Assembly: GCA_963691655.1 (NCBI GenBank) | Contig: OY829326.1 | Coordinates: 83,755,235-83,819,234, forward strand | Origin: Toxonevra muliebris | Taxonomy: Eukaryota > Arthropoda > Insecta > Diptera > Pallopteridae | DNA length: 64,000 nt | Direction of reading: 5' to 3' | Shown: piece by piece, positions 11,895-22,560 of the stretch | How positions within the stretch are numbered: the first letter of the stretch is position 1 | How the letters are laid out: each line of letters starts with the position of its first letter | The notes under the pieces: generated by a model | The model's database searches: none | Told to the model about the DNA's origin: nothing | The model's input: the letters and a program-made list of their open reading frames with translations, nothing else | Program-made: the position numbers and the translations under genes

Positions 11895-13490
11895 TGTTTT
11901 ATTGATGCAATATATATGCAAATATTTTTGACATGCTTGTCTTTACAGTATGGTTTTTTACATAGAATAAAGACGTCCATTTGTTTTTCTCCGTCCCAGA
12001 ATAGTAGCATTTATGACACCTTGCACGATTTTTCTTTGGAGATTTTTCAGTCTTTGATTTTTGTGATGATTCATGACATCGCTAGTTCGAAACTTTGAAA
12101 GCAATGCCGTAGATGAGTCGTTTTTTGGAAGCTGCTTTCTTTTTTAATACAGGGCGAAGCCAATGTAGTTGCTAACTCATGCAGGAAACATTTACGTCTT
12201 GTGTGCTTTTTTGTCGGCTTCGAATTGGAATCGATTTCATTGTAAATGATTCAAGCCGAAATATCGATTATATTGGAAAAACAGCCATACTCCAACGATT
12301 ATTTTTACGCTTGCAACTGTAACAGGTCAACATTTTATCAACCGTGTCAACACCCCCTTTCGTTGAGTTGTAAAAAGCAATTATTTCCAGCAGCTTTTTC
12401 CGATCGTTGGCATGCATTGTGCTCATGACAACGGTACATTTGTTTTTTGTGACTAATATATGATACGAGAGTAGTATCAGGAGTAAATGCGAAAGTAGAT
12501 TCATACCGTGGAACATTTTTGCATTCCAACAGCTTCTGAGGAATCGATCTCTTATTTTTATGCATTGTTCCAACCATTGTTAAATGTTTCTTTAAAAGTT
12601 TCTGGCCTAGACTATGCAACGAAAAAAAGTTGTTCTTAGTAACGTTATGCCCTTTTAAGCCATCAACAAAATTTAGAACTACACGTTTTCCTTGATTCCA
12701 CTCAGGAACCCCTGATAAACATTTTCCCAAGTATGGCTATATTTTCCATACATAGCAAGTATGGGAATCAACAATAAGCCAGAACTTTATGCCATATCTC
12801 TCGGGTTTAGAGGGGATGTACTGACGGAATTTGCAACGGCCATGAAATACCAGCAATTGTTCATCCACAGTAACAGATTCATTTTTTTCACTTTTCCCAA
12901 AGATTACGAATCGGCGCGAACTTGTCACACTTTTGCTCACGTCGGCTTAGTACATCGTTAAGCGAATAAATATTATCGAATAAATCACGCAAAATAAATC
13001 TGTTATTATTATACTTACTTGTATACACCGGCCAATAATATAATTGCCAAGTAAGCGTACAATAAATCTTCATCAATTTCATGTAAGTGTTTTCCATACT
13101 TGTTGGAACTTTCAATTATAATTTTTGGTATTGATTGCGGAAAATATAGTAGGAATGAATCACGGATGGTGTTCACTCGGCTTGATGCAATTCTTGTTAC
13201 ATCTCACAATTTACAATATAACAAAACACCACTTTTAGCAATCTGGGAGCAAAGTGATGACATTTTCCTTCTTCAACAGGTCTCAAAATAGTCCCGTCCT
13301 TCGCTAAGTACAACGGGTCAACCGCTGGATTACTGCCAATATTACCATCTGATTCAGACGAATCACTTTCACACGAGCCGCTTTCTATTTAAACTTCCTG
13401 ATCGGAAGCGTCTTCATTTTCCGATTCATCTTCAGAGCTGTTTTCTAAGACTTCATTTACTAGTTCTTCTAAGGTCAAGAATCGTGGACG
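11895..13490 (-). pseudogene. piggyBac-like transposase, frameshifted and stopped
   Basis: This is a remnant of the enzyme that excises and inserts the element at TTAA by DDD chemistry. Reading the minus strand from high to low coordinate: an acidic N-terminal region (about 13,300-13,490), the DKFAPIRNLWE block (12,888-12,960), VTVDEQLL then GRCKFRQYIPSKPERYGIK (about 12,770-12,880), NVTKNNFF (about 12,625-12,650), LTMVGTMHKNKRSIP, FAFTPDTTLVSY, FYNSTKGGVDTVDKM (about 12,330-12,370) and a C-terminal Cys-rich tail (CHKCYY then CKKPYCKD, about 11,930-12,010). Catalytic Asp one (12,767-12,769) and three (12,346-12,348) are present. The second is Asn (AAC at 12,632-12,634). Breaks include in-frame stops near 13,389 and at 12,737-12,739 and frame changes near 12,890 and 12,440. 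No clear ATG was found. Certainly non-functional. Confidence 0.9.
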
Positions 13491-13855
13491 CGAAATTTCT
13501 CCGATAACACAAAATTACATTGAAATCAATATATGTATTCAACTAAATATGTACCAAGGATGTACGACGTATATGTATTTATATGACGATAATCAAAAAA
13601 TTTCACAAATGTACAAATAACGTTCAACACGGTATAGAAAAGAAACATTCAAAATGTCATGTGTATCAAAAATGATACAAAGAATAGAATTATGAAGTTT
13701 CAAATTTCTCATGGCCTACTTGTATGAAAAATTTGAAATATGGTTTAAAGCAAATATAATAACATAATAACAAAGTCACTGAAAATTGCGCAGATATTGA
13801 CATCCTGAAAAAAATTGTGATAAAACAAAAAATTAAATGTATCATTTTTGATATA

Positions 13856-13870
13856 AAGCTCGATCTACGG
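13856..13870. repeat. piggyBac right terminal inverted repeat
   Basis: AAGCTCGATCTACGG immediately before TTAA; an exact mirror of 11,763-11,777. Confidence 0.93.
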
Positions 13871-13874
13871 TTAA

Positions 13875-14477
13875 AGCAAAAACTTTATTTCATAATTTAT
13901 GATCGCGAAGCTAGAAGAATTGGAAGACGTCTTGTATCAGACAAAATAACGACTCCAAAAGCAAAACCTTCAAGTCTTAATGCAGAATAAGCTAGTGTTG
14001 TGAGATGAAAGCTGCAGTTTGCATACTGAAGAAAAGAAAAAGAAGTTCGTTTCATCATCCAAAAATGACCTGTCCAGAAAAGCTTTCTCGGAGCGATACC
14101 ACCATACTGGAATTTTTCAGGAAATGGGTAACTGACAATAAAAGTAATAAATAAATCTTTCTCAAATCTTACAGAAATGTTTGTCATACATTGAATTAAT
14201 TATGCTTAAATTTTTAAGAGATTATAATGAAAACTTCGGTGCCTCCGAGCTGACACGATTCCGACTCTCCGAGTCCTCTGAACTAAAAAAATCAGATTAA
14301 TTTTTTCTCCGTATGTAGTTATGATCTGAACTAAGAAAATTGTTTTTTCTTCTTCTTTTTCTTTTATTATAGACTCTGCCTGTTTTTTTTTACACAAATT
14401 TTAGATACATTTATACAATTTAATTCTTTAAATATATAAATATCTGTACATTTATATACAAAATTTATATAAAAGAC
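13875..14477. other. Non-coding gap between piggyBac and LINE
   Basis: No recognisable gene. Minus-strand frames at 13,897-14,187 and 14,206-14,397 have no domain. The right edge is close to the 3' end of the LINE fragment. Confidence 0.45.
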
Positions 14478-15057
14478 AAATTCTCGTTACGTATTGTTTT
14501 CTGTTGATGTCGAGACCCAGCTTTCAGCCCATCTTTTCGTTGGTCTTCCTGGTCGTTGTCTTCCTGCTGGTATCCCATCCCGGTCAATTTCTATAAGGCG
14601 ATTGCTGGAGGCTCGCGTCATCGGCCTTATGGTTTTGTATATACGTCTTTTATTTTCAACGCTCATATATTTGTTTTCCAAGCAGTATCCCGCAAGCATC
14701 CTGATATTCGCGCGCCGTTTGCACATCTTGCTCTCACCTCAGCTGTTATACTCCGACCACTGGATACATCTATGCCCAGATACTTAAATTGCATTACTTG
14801 CTCTATCATGCACCTACCAATACTACTCACGATTTAGTTTTTTCAGTTGACACTTCCATGTTGAATTTTCTGCCAGTTGTAACAAAGCGATGTAAGAGTC
14901 TTTGAAGATTACCCTCACAGTCAGCTATCAGAGCAGCATCATCTGCATCATATATTATTGATATGTTTCGATTATTTATTGTGTAACCTCGAAGCTGACT
15001 AACTTCTACAGTGATTTGATCCATGAAGAGATTGAATAGTTGTGGGCTTAGTGAGTC
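14478..15057 (-). mobile_element. Non-LTR retrotransposon (LINE), 5'-truncated reverse transcriptase end
   Basis: On the minus strand the fragment opens at the reverse transcriptase motif DSLSPQLFN (about 15,030-15,057). It continues through a YADD-type catalytic box, read here as YDADDAAL (about 14,940-14,960), then LQRLLHRF and FNMEVSTEKTK. After a frame change it shows QFKYLGIDVSS, ENKYMSVENKRRIYKT and a tail with GRQRPGRPTKRW (14,510-14,560), the basic C-terminus common in this type of insect LINE ORF2. About 100 residues expected between RIYKT and the tail are missing. Abrupt 5' loss with a retained 3' end is the usual product of incomplete target-primed reverse transcription. The clade cannot be fixed by eye. 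Confidence 0.8.
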
Positions 15058-16440
15058 CAATTTTTCGAAAAATTAAAAATGTGGATATGGAACAAAAATA
15101 AAAATTTCGGAACATTTTTATCATAAATAAAATTTTGGCATATTTTTGTTTTCTATATTTGAGCCGAATGTCAAGACAATAGGTTTGCTAGTTTTTGGGG
15201 TATCTTGTCAGTTAGCCGAGCAAAGAGTTTAAGTACAAGAATTAACAAAAAAAAAATCAATATTTATATGCTGTTTAATGAGACTGCCGCCTTAAATTAA
15301 TTTTTTCGCTATTCTTTCACAGATAATTTGGTCATATAAGAACTAAATAAACTGTTTCTAGTCAGACGGGCGATCACGGTTCGAACCATACACTTCCGAG
15401 GCATTTCAACCCCATCAAGTCAAACAAATAATAAAATATGGAAATGGATGTTTGATGATATGGAAATTGAAAATATTGAAAACTTTCGAAGAGCATTTTG
15501 TAGCAGGCATATACTCCTCGATGAGCTCTGCATACGTCACGATTTGGGCAGTTTTTAGACAATGGAATACCATTTACTTCGTAAAATTCTTGAAGGGTTG
15601 AGGGTTGAGAGTTGAGGAGGCAATTTAGAAGCATCTGGAGGAGGAATGGTACGCTATTTCGGCGAACGTCATGTAAAAAGTGTACCATAATATTGCAGTA
15701 TGTCCCAACACTTTGACCACTGCAAATGGATTGTGAGCCGAGAACGAAGTTAAGGGTGAAATGCATGAATTTTTTTTGCTGATTTGCAACATACTGTTAT
15801 ACTCATATAAAACAACCTACTATAGGTTTTCACAGTTTCGTTTCTTTAAAACGAAGTTAAGATTTGGTAACTTTACAAACATTTTGCAATCCATTTGTGA
15901 GCACTCCAAATGTACATGCTTGCAATAAGATTGAAAACATATGGGACGAGATAGATTGTTATGAAAGTAGGTTGGGCGTGCAATCCCCAAACTGCAAAAG
16001 GGGATTTCAAAGCCCAAAATTGCAATATATATAAATATTAGATGTTTTTGTGAACATAGTTTATTTGTATTTCCGAAATTAGCAACTTCAAACATGTATT
16101 AATAATCGAAATCAGGAAATTATATTGTAATTATCATGGTATGGTTCGGTTCAGTTGTTCCGCACTTTCGAACCGCTGGTTCGAATTAAAAATAGTTTTG
16201 TTAAAAAATCTTGCAGCGAAACCTTGACGTCGTCCTTCAAAAGGTTCACTTGCATTTTATTTCTGTAAATAACAACAGTTATTTTAGGCCATATTTCAAC
16301 CAAATTTATGAAATTAGGCTCCAGTATTTTTTTATATCAATTTTTGTAAGTCTCTCGCAATTGGTTATTGGCTAGTGCTCTGCACCAGCTTACTCGCGTT
16401 GTACTAGGATACCCAGGGGTTTTGGCTCGTACCCAGGAGC
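15058..16440. other. Non-coding stretch with one long unassigned frame
   Basis: AT-rich DNA. A minus-strand frame at 15,374-15,766 (130 residues) is longer than most chance frames here, but I recognise no domain in it and its composition does not argue for or against coding. Nothing else of note. Confidence 0.4.
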
Positions 16441-16448
16441 CATTTCGA

Positions 16449-16476
16449 CGAGTACCCGCTAAGCTCTGGGTACTCG
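16449..16476. repeat. Perfect 9-bp hairpin
   Basis: CGAGTACCC at 16,449-16,457 and GGGTACTCG at 16,468-16,476 are exact reverse complements with a 10-nt loop. Nearby TACCCAGG recurs at about 16,410 and 16,430. The function is unknown and the structure may be a decayed palindromic repeat. Confidence 0.6.
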
Positions 16477-18280
16477 CGAATTTCCAGGCATCCTTGATTT
16501 TTCGGCTACCCGTTTCCTTGATTGATTGGCAAAACTACAATATCTACTATGCACATTAGCGTGGTCCACGCTTGAATGAAGAAAAAAAAGTATTTAAATT
16601 ATAGCTCAACAAGGTGCATTTTTTGCCACTTAGATGCAGGTAATTAGATCCCAAATTTGGGCTTGATATGTTGAAGTTTACAGGTCGCTCCAACCCTTTA
16701 AAGATCATAGAGTATGGATATGTTTAGACTACTTGACCCACACTTTCAAGACAAAATGGGTTGCCTCTAGTAGCGCCTTTTCTTTTACTATTGGGATGGA
16801 AAACTTTTGCTAGGCATTAACGGACCTTAAGAAAAAGTTGACCGAATAGCGATAATTATTACTGGGAATGGCTAAGAAAATCTTTTGGACATACAAGATT
16901 TGCAAAGGAACGGGTGAAAATCAAAAAAAAAAAAAATGTAATTTAAAGGAAAAATTTAATTTGGATAGCATGTCGCCGTCATGTGATGGATATTTTACTT
17001 TCAGCTGTTTTCTGAAATGAATTTGGCTATATTCTTGTTTCAGAAACTGAAATGTTCAAGCGCTTTCAAAAAGTATGGCCAACTGTTGATCAAACTGTCT
17101 ACTATGCAGCAGATTATAATCATTTCCAGGATCATACCTTGAAGAGATTGTGTCGAGAAATGTTGGAGTATCTACCAATTGCATTGGAAAAACAAGAAAC
17201 AAAGGAATGATTACCGTGAACCCATGGAATCGGGTAATGCTACCAGATATACCATAAGTGTGTGCGGGTATTATCCGCCGGGTATCACGAACTTTTTTCA
17301 GACTATCGGGAATATCTCAACCAAGATTGGTTATGATTCCTTAAATTATCGCCAACCCAGATAGATGGAGATAGCTAGATCGACTATATGCTTGGAGCAA
17401 CGACGCCTAATTTAGGGCATTATAAACATCCGTTTCCAGATCAAAGTCAATGCACTCAAGGCACAAAGTGTGTAAGGTATAAAAATTAATGCTGCATGAT
17501 TCTTATATGAGCTCGTTTGGACACATTCATTTCTATTTTGCAATAAAGATATTATAGTTTAGGGATAAAAATAAATTTGAAAATTTAAAACTGTTTACAA
17601 CATTTACCCAACAAAATATAGCATAAATGCTTACTACTATGTGTAATATGTAAGAATATATTTATGAATATTTCAACAAATAATTGCAAAAGCATCGAGA
17701 ATAAATAAAATGATGCTGTCAACGTAAATATATGCTGCATTCTGTGTAAGACGGAAGCTAAGTCTCAGATTATGGAAAGGAAAAAATATAGGAAAAAATA
17801 TATATTTATATATGAGAGCAAATATATGGAAGTTTGTATTCTTTCTTCGTTTTAATCGATTGATACCCATGAGAGTTTCCAAACAGAAGCAGAAGCAATC
17901 TAAGCATATTTTTGAAAGAGGAAAAAGGCAGTAAGGCATTTCCAACAACAATCAGTAGTAGTAGCAGCAGCTGCTTCTATTCTGGATTTGTCATATTCAA
18001 CATTGGAAAAATTTCAAGAAAATTGATTTTCTTTCTCGTCTATGTACTATATTTTCCGTAAATTTTCTATATATTTTCTTTCGGATTTTTTCTGTTCGCT
18101 CGTAATCGACTTCATGCTTTCGATGGCATTTTCTTTGCGGTTCGAACTAATATCCATAATGCATAAATATTGAAGAATTTCATATATAAACACAGCGAGT
18201 GAGCGAGCGTATTTAATTTTTTCCATTCATTCTTTCTTTGTTATTTATTTATCAAACTAAATTGTTTTTATCAGCGTGAG
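16477..18280. other. Non-coding stretch, no gene recognised
   Basis: AT-rich sequence. The part at 17,040-17,460 is less AT-rich and contains short protein-like fragments in the plus frames (17,179-17,364 open), but no family is recognised. No terminal repeats were found. Confidence 0.45.
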
Positions 18281-19490
18281 TATTTTTGCAATTTTATGTG
18301 AATAACAGAGAACAGGCAAAAATAGCATCCTGTGTATGTCTGCAATTTATTGCATGTTGCTGTTGTTGTGTGTGGTGTGTGTCTGTCTGTCTATCGTTCG
18401 ATAAAGGGCGTAAGATAAAGATTGGAACCTCAAGTATATCTCCTCGTTTATATAATTTTGAGTGAATTTCAACTGTCAAAAATGCTGATTTAACGCATGT
18501 GAATTCCTAATTTAAAGGCAAGGCAAATACTCGCACCCTCTGCTTTGCTATTTATTTATTTTTTTGCATAATATTTTAGCTCATATAAAATTTATGATAA
18601 TTGATGATATTTTCCCCTAAAAATATGCAATGTATCCTTTTTTGCGTGAAACGGTAGAAGGCAAAAAATTCTCATAGTCAGCTAAAGACTTTGAATATAT
18701 TTTTGGTAAGATCGATTGCTGTGGCTGTGGCTGTTGTCGTTGTTGTTTTTGTTGCCGAAAAGAGCTGAGAAGCTGCTGCTTCTGCTGTTTATGTTGGTAG
18801 TTATAGCATGCTGCTGGTTGCTGGTGACAAGTGTCGATATTTTTATTTGTAAAATTAACAAACAAACAAAAAAAAATTCCTACTCTTTTATATTTCTTTG
18901 GAACATATCTGCACGCATACACACACACACACAAACATTCGTATGTACGTATATTTATATTTACCCATCGCAGTAAAAGAAGAACGATTTTTGGCAATAT
19001 TTATTTATTTATTTATTTTGTTTTTTCCCCCCAATATACATACATACATATGTGCATATGTACGTATATACACGTATATACAAATGTTATATCAGAAACA
19101 ATTTATCAGTCACAAGGAAATGCCGCCATGCTGGCTGCCAAAGTGTGAGCACACTGATGTTCACTACACATTACGTACCCACACACAGACACTTACACTC
19201 TCACGTAAATACCATACATACAGACATACAGAAGAGAGTACCTCGTACTCGAATTTGCGATGCGAATATCTAAAATAAAATTTATTATACCAACTTTGAA
19301 TCAAATGAATAATGAAATGTAAACAAACGTCTGTTTATCGTATTTGCTGGTGTGTGTTCAAACATTTGTTGTCGTTGTTGCTGCTGCTGCTGTTGTTGTT
19401 GTGCTATTGTAGACGTAGGTGAGTGTGAGTAACGCGAGGCACACATGCCATACATACATAAGTGTGTAATAGCCAACATACACATAGATA
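18281..19490. other. Simple-repeat-rich island
   Basis: The region mixes CAG/CTG and CAA/TTG trinucleotides (18,720-18,800 and 19,371-19,401), CA runs (18,919-18,933) and ACATACAT-type repeats (19,030-19,080 and 19,200-19,230). Overlapping open frames on both strands are products of these repeats. Such non-transposon islands in fly introns often hold regulatory sequence; that is inference only. Confidence 0.45.
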
Positions 19491-19654
19491 CACTAGCGGA
19501 TCTAGAGATTACCTAAGGGGGAGCTTTTAGTTTTTTGTCTCATTAATATTTTTTTTTTTGCTCATGACCAATGATCAAAGTGTATGAGATTTTTTTGCTA
19601 AGGGGGAAGGGCTTAACCCCAAAAGCACCCCTTGGATCCGCTAATGCATACATA
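19483..19654. mobile_element. hAT-type MITE, 156 bp
   Basis: CACTAGCGGATCTAG (from 19,491) matches the reverse complement of the right end (CATTAGCGGATCCAA, ending at 19,646), 12 of 15 bases alike. The flanking octamers are CATAGATA (19,483-19,490) and CATACATA (19,647-19,654), an 8-bp target duplication with one mismatch, as expected for hAT transposition. There is no coding capacity. Related ends occur at 42,864-42,878 and 60,066-60,080. Confidence 0.72.
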
Positions 19655-20430
19655 TGTACCTTTCCAATAAACATGAAGGCCGTAATTTTTCGCAACGCTT
19701 GCAGTGGCAATTCGCGGAATGTTTTGCTGCCTTTTTGCTTTCATTCATTCATTTATATTTGCTTTTTTTTGTTTGGTTTCATTGAATATTTTATTTTGCC
19801 TTCTATGTTTAATCTGTTAATAACAATGGTTTATTAGTAATTAAATATTTGCTTTTTATTAAATTAGCAGCAGTTGAAAGTTTCATAAAAAAAAATCCTG
19901 TTGACTAAAAATTGTTTCTATTCAAATACTAAATTTGTTAGCAAAGTTTAGAAATAAGAAAAATGTATTTTCAACATTACAATTTCTGATATTTCACCAG
20001 TGTGGTCCATAATATTATTTTTATAAAATTAAAATACCAAAAGTAAAACTTTAGAGAATATGCGAGGGAAATCTATTAGTTTTTTAAACCAATTTTTTTT
20101 TTTTTTTAATTGTAAATGAAGCGATGGAAAAATTTGAACTAGAAGGAAGTTCGCAAAATAAACAAAGCATTTATTAGCACTGGGTTTTCGGTATTTTGTT
20201 TAAAAAGTACATGAAACAGCTGTAAAAATAACATTTTTTGTTTACAATATTCAGCCAACATAAAAGAATATCAAAATTGACTGAATTGAACGTGAAAAAT
20301 TTGTAAATGATGTGAAAACAATGTAATTTTAACATTAAAAATGTAAAAAAATAGATTATTTTAATGTAATATTGATATACAAAACGTCAAAAGGATATGA
20401 TAAAATGTAACATTAAAGCAAAATTATTGT
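19655..20430. other. AT-rich non-coding stretch
   Basis: Nothing recognisable apart from homopolymer runs (T tract near 20,092-20,107). Confidence 0.5.
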
Positions 20431-20733
20431 AGAAATAAAATAGGGATAAAATAGTGATAAAGTTGCTATAAAATGGAGATAAAATAGGGATAAAATGCTC
20501 ATAAAACAGGGAGTAAATGGGGAAAAATAGGAATAAAATAGAGATCAAATTAGGATAAAATGTGGATAAAACAGGGATAAAATGGGAATAAAATTGGGAT
20601 AATATAGAGATAAAAGAGGGTTTAAATATGGATAAAATTTGCATATAATAAGTATAAATATGGATAAAATAGAAATAAAATACAGATGAAATAGGGATAA
20701 AATGGGTATTAAATAAGAATGAAATAAGGGTAA
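20431..20733. repeat. Minisatellite of GGGATAAAAT-type units
   Basis: Units of about 10-12 bp (GGGATAAAAT, GGAGATAAAATA, GGAATAAAAT and variants) run for about 300 bp. The opposite-strand frame at 20,387-20,644 shows the period as repeated FYP/ISIL-like residues and is not a gene. Confidence 0.88.
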
Positions 20734-20756
20734 GGAGTTGTCCTATTGGTGCAATT

Positions 20757-20827
20757 TTTCCGGGCTCGAATCTATGGCTGAAACTCCGCCTCGTGACTGT
20801 CGATCAAAGCGCTTACCAACTGAACCA
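20757..20827 (-). mobile_element. tRNA-like SINE head
   Basis: On the minus strand GGTTCAGTTGGTAAGCGC (about 20,809-20,827) resembles a tRNA A box, and AGATTCGAGCCC (20,762-20,773) a B box. The intervening arms do not form a canonical cloverleaf. The wording differs from the other tRNA-like heads in this window, so it may be a separate SINE family or a tRNA pseudogene. Confidence 0.5.
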
Positions 20828-21805
20828 CCCAAACAAAACTACTTTCGTTGAATTTTGTGAGACAAATAGAACACACTCTTATAAGGTCTCACACTATGAA
20901 ACCTCACACCAAAAATTTTCCTTCAGCTCGGAGTAAAGATGTTATCATATAAAAACTTCCTTGTTGGGTTTCTGAACAAAGTTTGGTTAAAGCGCTCGTC
21001 GACTCAATCGATAACGATTATAATATAGGTTAAAAAAGAAGAAATACAATACTAAACAGTTTTCTTAGTTTGTATCTTAAAAATTTTGTTCCCAAAAATA
21101 AGAAAAAATAAATAAAACAAAAGCAGGTTTAGCTCCTATTATAAACGATTTTCTTGAAATTGGTGCGTGGTGCGGTTTTTATGTCGGCCAGTGCACTAGT
21201 CATGGAAACTATCAAGTTATTTCAACTATTGAATGATTTTAACGATCGAACGATTCGTTCAGTTGAATTCATTTATTCGTATATTTCGCTAATAGCAAAC
21301 ATCGTTCATGCATTCGAAAAAATCAATCATGAGTGATATTTTCACAACTATTGAATAACTAGATAGTTCCCATTACTAGTATATACATTTAAAGAATGTT
21401 ACAGGCCCAAGATGAATGGATACGAAAAGCTTGGCCTAGGTCCTCCATGGACCGTTGTGTCATGGTACCTTTCTAGAACTTATTTTATATTTTTTAGCTA
21501 ATTAAGCTTATGGAGTTCAAGAGTTTACATATTTTACATCATACCTAAGCCATGATTTTGTGTGCATATATTTTCATTTTGTATAGTTTAAAAAAGTGTT
21601 AAATTTAGCATTTAAATCCAAAAAATGCAGAATGATTGTTCCGCAACTAATAATAGCAAAATCGAAATTAAAGTCATAAATATATGCCAAATTAGAAAAA
21701 TAAATCCGAACAGAGTTAAACCAATATTGAGGATCAATCTTATGATAAAATTTAATATATTCTAACAAATTCAGTTTGAAAACTTTTTCGTATTAGATTT
21801 TAAAG
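20828..21805. other. Non-coding stretch, no gene recognised
   Basis: AT-rich with no domain-bearing frame and no clear terminal repeats. Confidence 0.5.
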
Positions 21806-21806
21806 T

Positions 21807-22560
21807 AACCCAACAAACGTTTGGATTTGAGACCAACTTGAGGTGAAGTTGATGTCAAATACCTTTCTGCAATCTCCAAACTTAATTCTCAATTCTCAAC
21901 AAAAAGGGCACTTGTTTTGTATGGTAATAATTGTTATCAACTTGAGAAAATTGTATTTCTCAACTTGAGTTCAAACGTAATTCTCCAATTGTTTTCAAAG
22001 GAAATTTACAGTATTGCCATAAGCAATAATTATTTCTATTTAATTGAAGCACAAAAAATAAAAGGAAATTTTAAATGACTTTTTTATTTCTTCGCTTTTC
22101 AACTTCAAAAGCAACTTAAGATTTTAACAATTTCATATCTCAAATTTTCCGCGATAAATTCCTCTTCTGAATTATCTTCCATATCGTGATTTTCCTCCTC
22201 GGGAGTAAACAATTTTGGTTGGCAGTTGAAGTGGAAGGCTCTAGCATCAAAGTTTCGGCAGCCTGCCTTATTTCACTTTTTAATTTTTTACTTTTATGCA
22301 TTATTCTTACTTTTAAAAGTAAAGTTTTCCGCAAAAAATATTTTCACTTCATTTACTTCCTTTTTCCACTTCACTTTTGTCGAAAAACTTGTTATTCACA
22401 ACCACTGCCAGATACATATTTTTAGCAAATCCAATAGCAGTGTTGCCATAATAAAATATGTAAATATTTTCTCAAATATATCTCAATTCATTCTCATATT
22501 TGATATCGATTGGAGAATCATGCTGGATATCAACTTGAGAATTATAAATTTCTCAAAGGT
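21807..22560 (-). mobile_element. Decayed unknown element with CAACTTGAG repeats
   Basis: Four exact CAACTTGAG copies in the same orientation (21,834, 21,938, 21,961 and 22,531) and several TTCTCAA motifs surround a coding-like remnant on the minus strand. The left edge, CCAACAAACGTTTGGATTTG, looks like a transposon terminus. Its mirror is not found on the right, so the other end is probably lost. The superfamily is not identified; a Harbinger-like origin is only a guess. Confidence 0.4.
22095..22334 (-). pseudogene. Coding remnant inside the CAACTTGAG element
   Basis: One minus-strand frame reads EIRQAAETLMLEPSTSTANQ. The next frame over continues with FTPEEENHDMEDNSEEE and ends FIAENLRYEIVKI then a stop near 22,100. 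The join has the look of a single frameshift in an acidic C-terminal tail. No domain is recognised and no start is visible. Confidence 0.35.

Larger units (their letters stand above)
11759..13874 (-). mobile_element. piggyBac-family element, complete ends, dead transposase
   Basis: Perfect 15-bp terminal inverted repeats, CCGTAGATCGAGCTT at 11,763-11,777 and its reverse complement at 13,856-13,870, bound a 2,108-bp element. Both ends are flanked directly by TTAA (11,759-11,762 and 13,871-13,874), the target duplication typical of piggyBac. The interior carries a degraded piggyBac transposase on the minus strand. Three copies of a 16-bp near-palindrome, GTATCATTTTTGATAC and its variants, lie just inside the ends at 11,805-11,820, 13,663-13,678 and 13,839-13,854. 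Element ends have survived better than the coding sequence. Confidence 0.93.

Noticed and set aside
12761..12961. Plus-strand open frame.
   Set aside because: Shadow of the minus-strand piggyBac transposase.
14494..14837. Plus-strand open frames.
   Set aside because: They are shadows of the minus-strand LINE coding region.
15374..15766. 130-codon minus-strand open frame.
   Set aside because: No recognised domain and no support from splice or poly-A signals; kept only as a note in the surrounding block.
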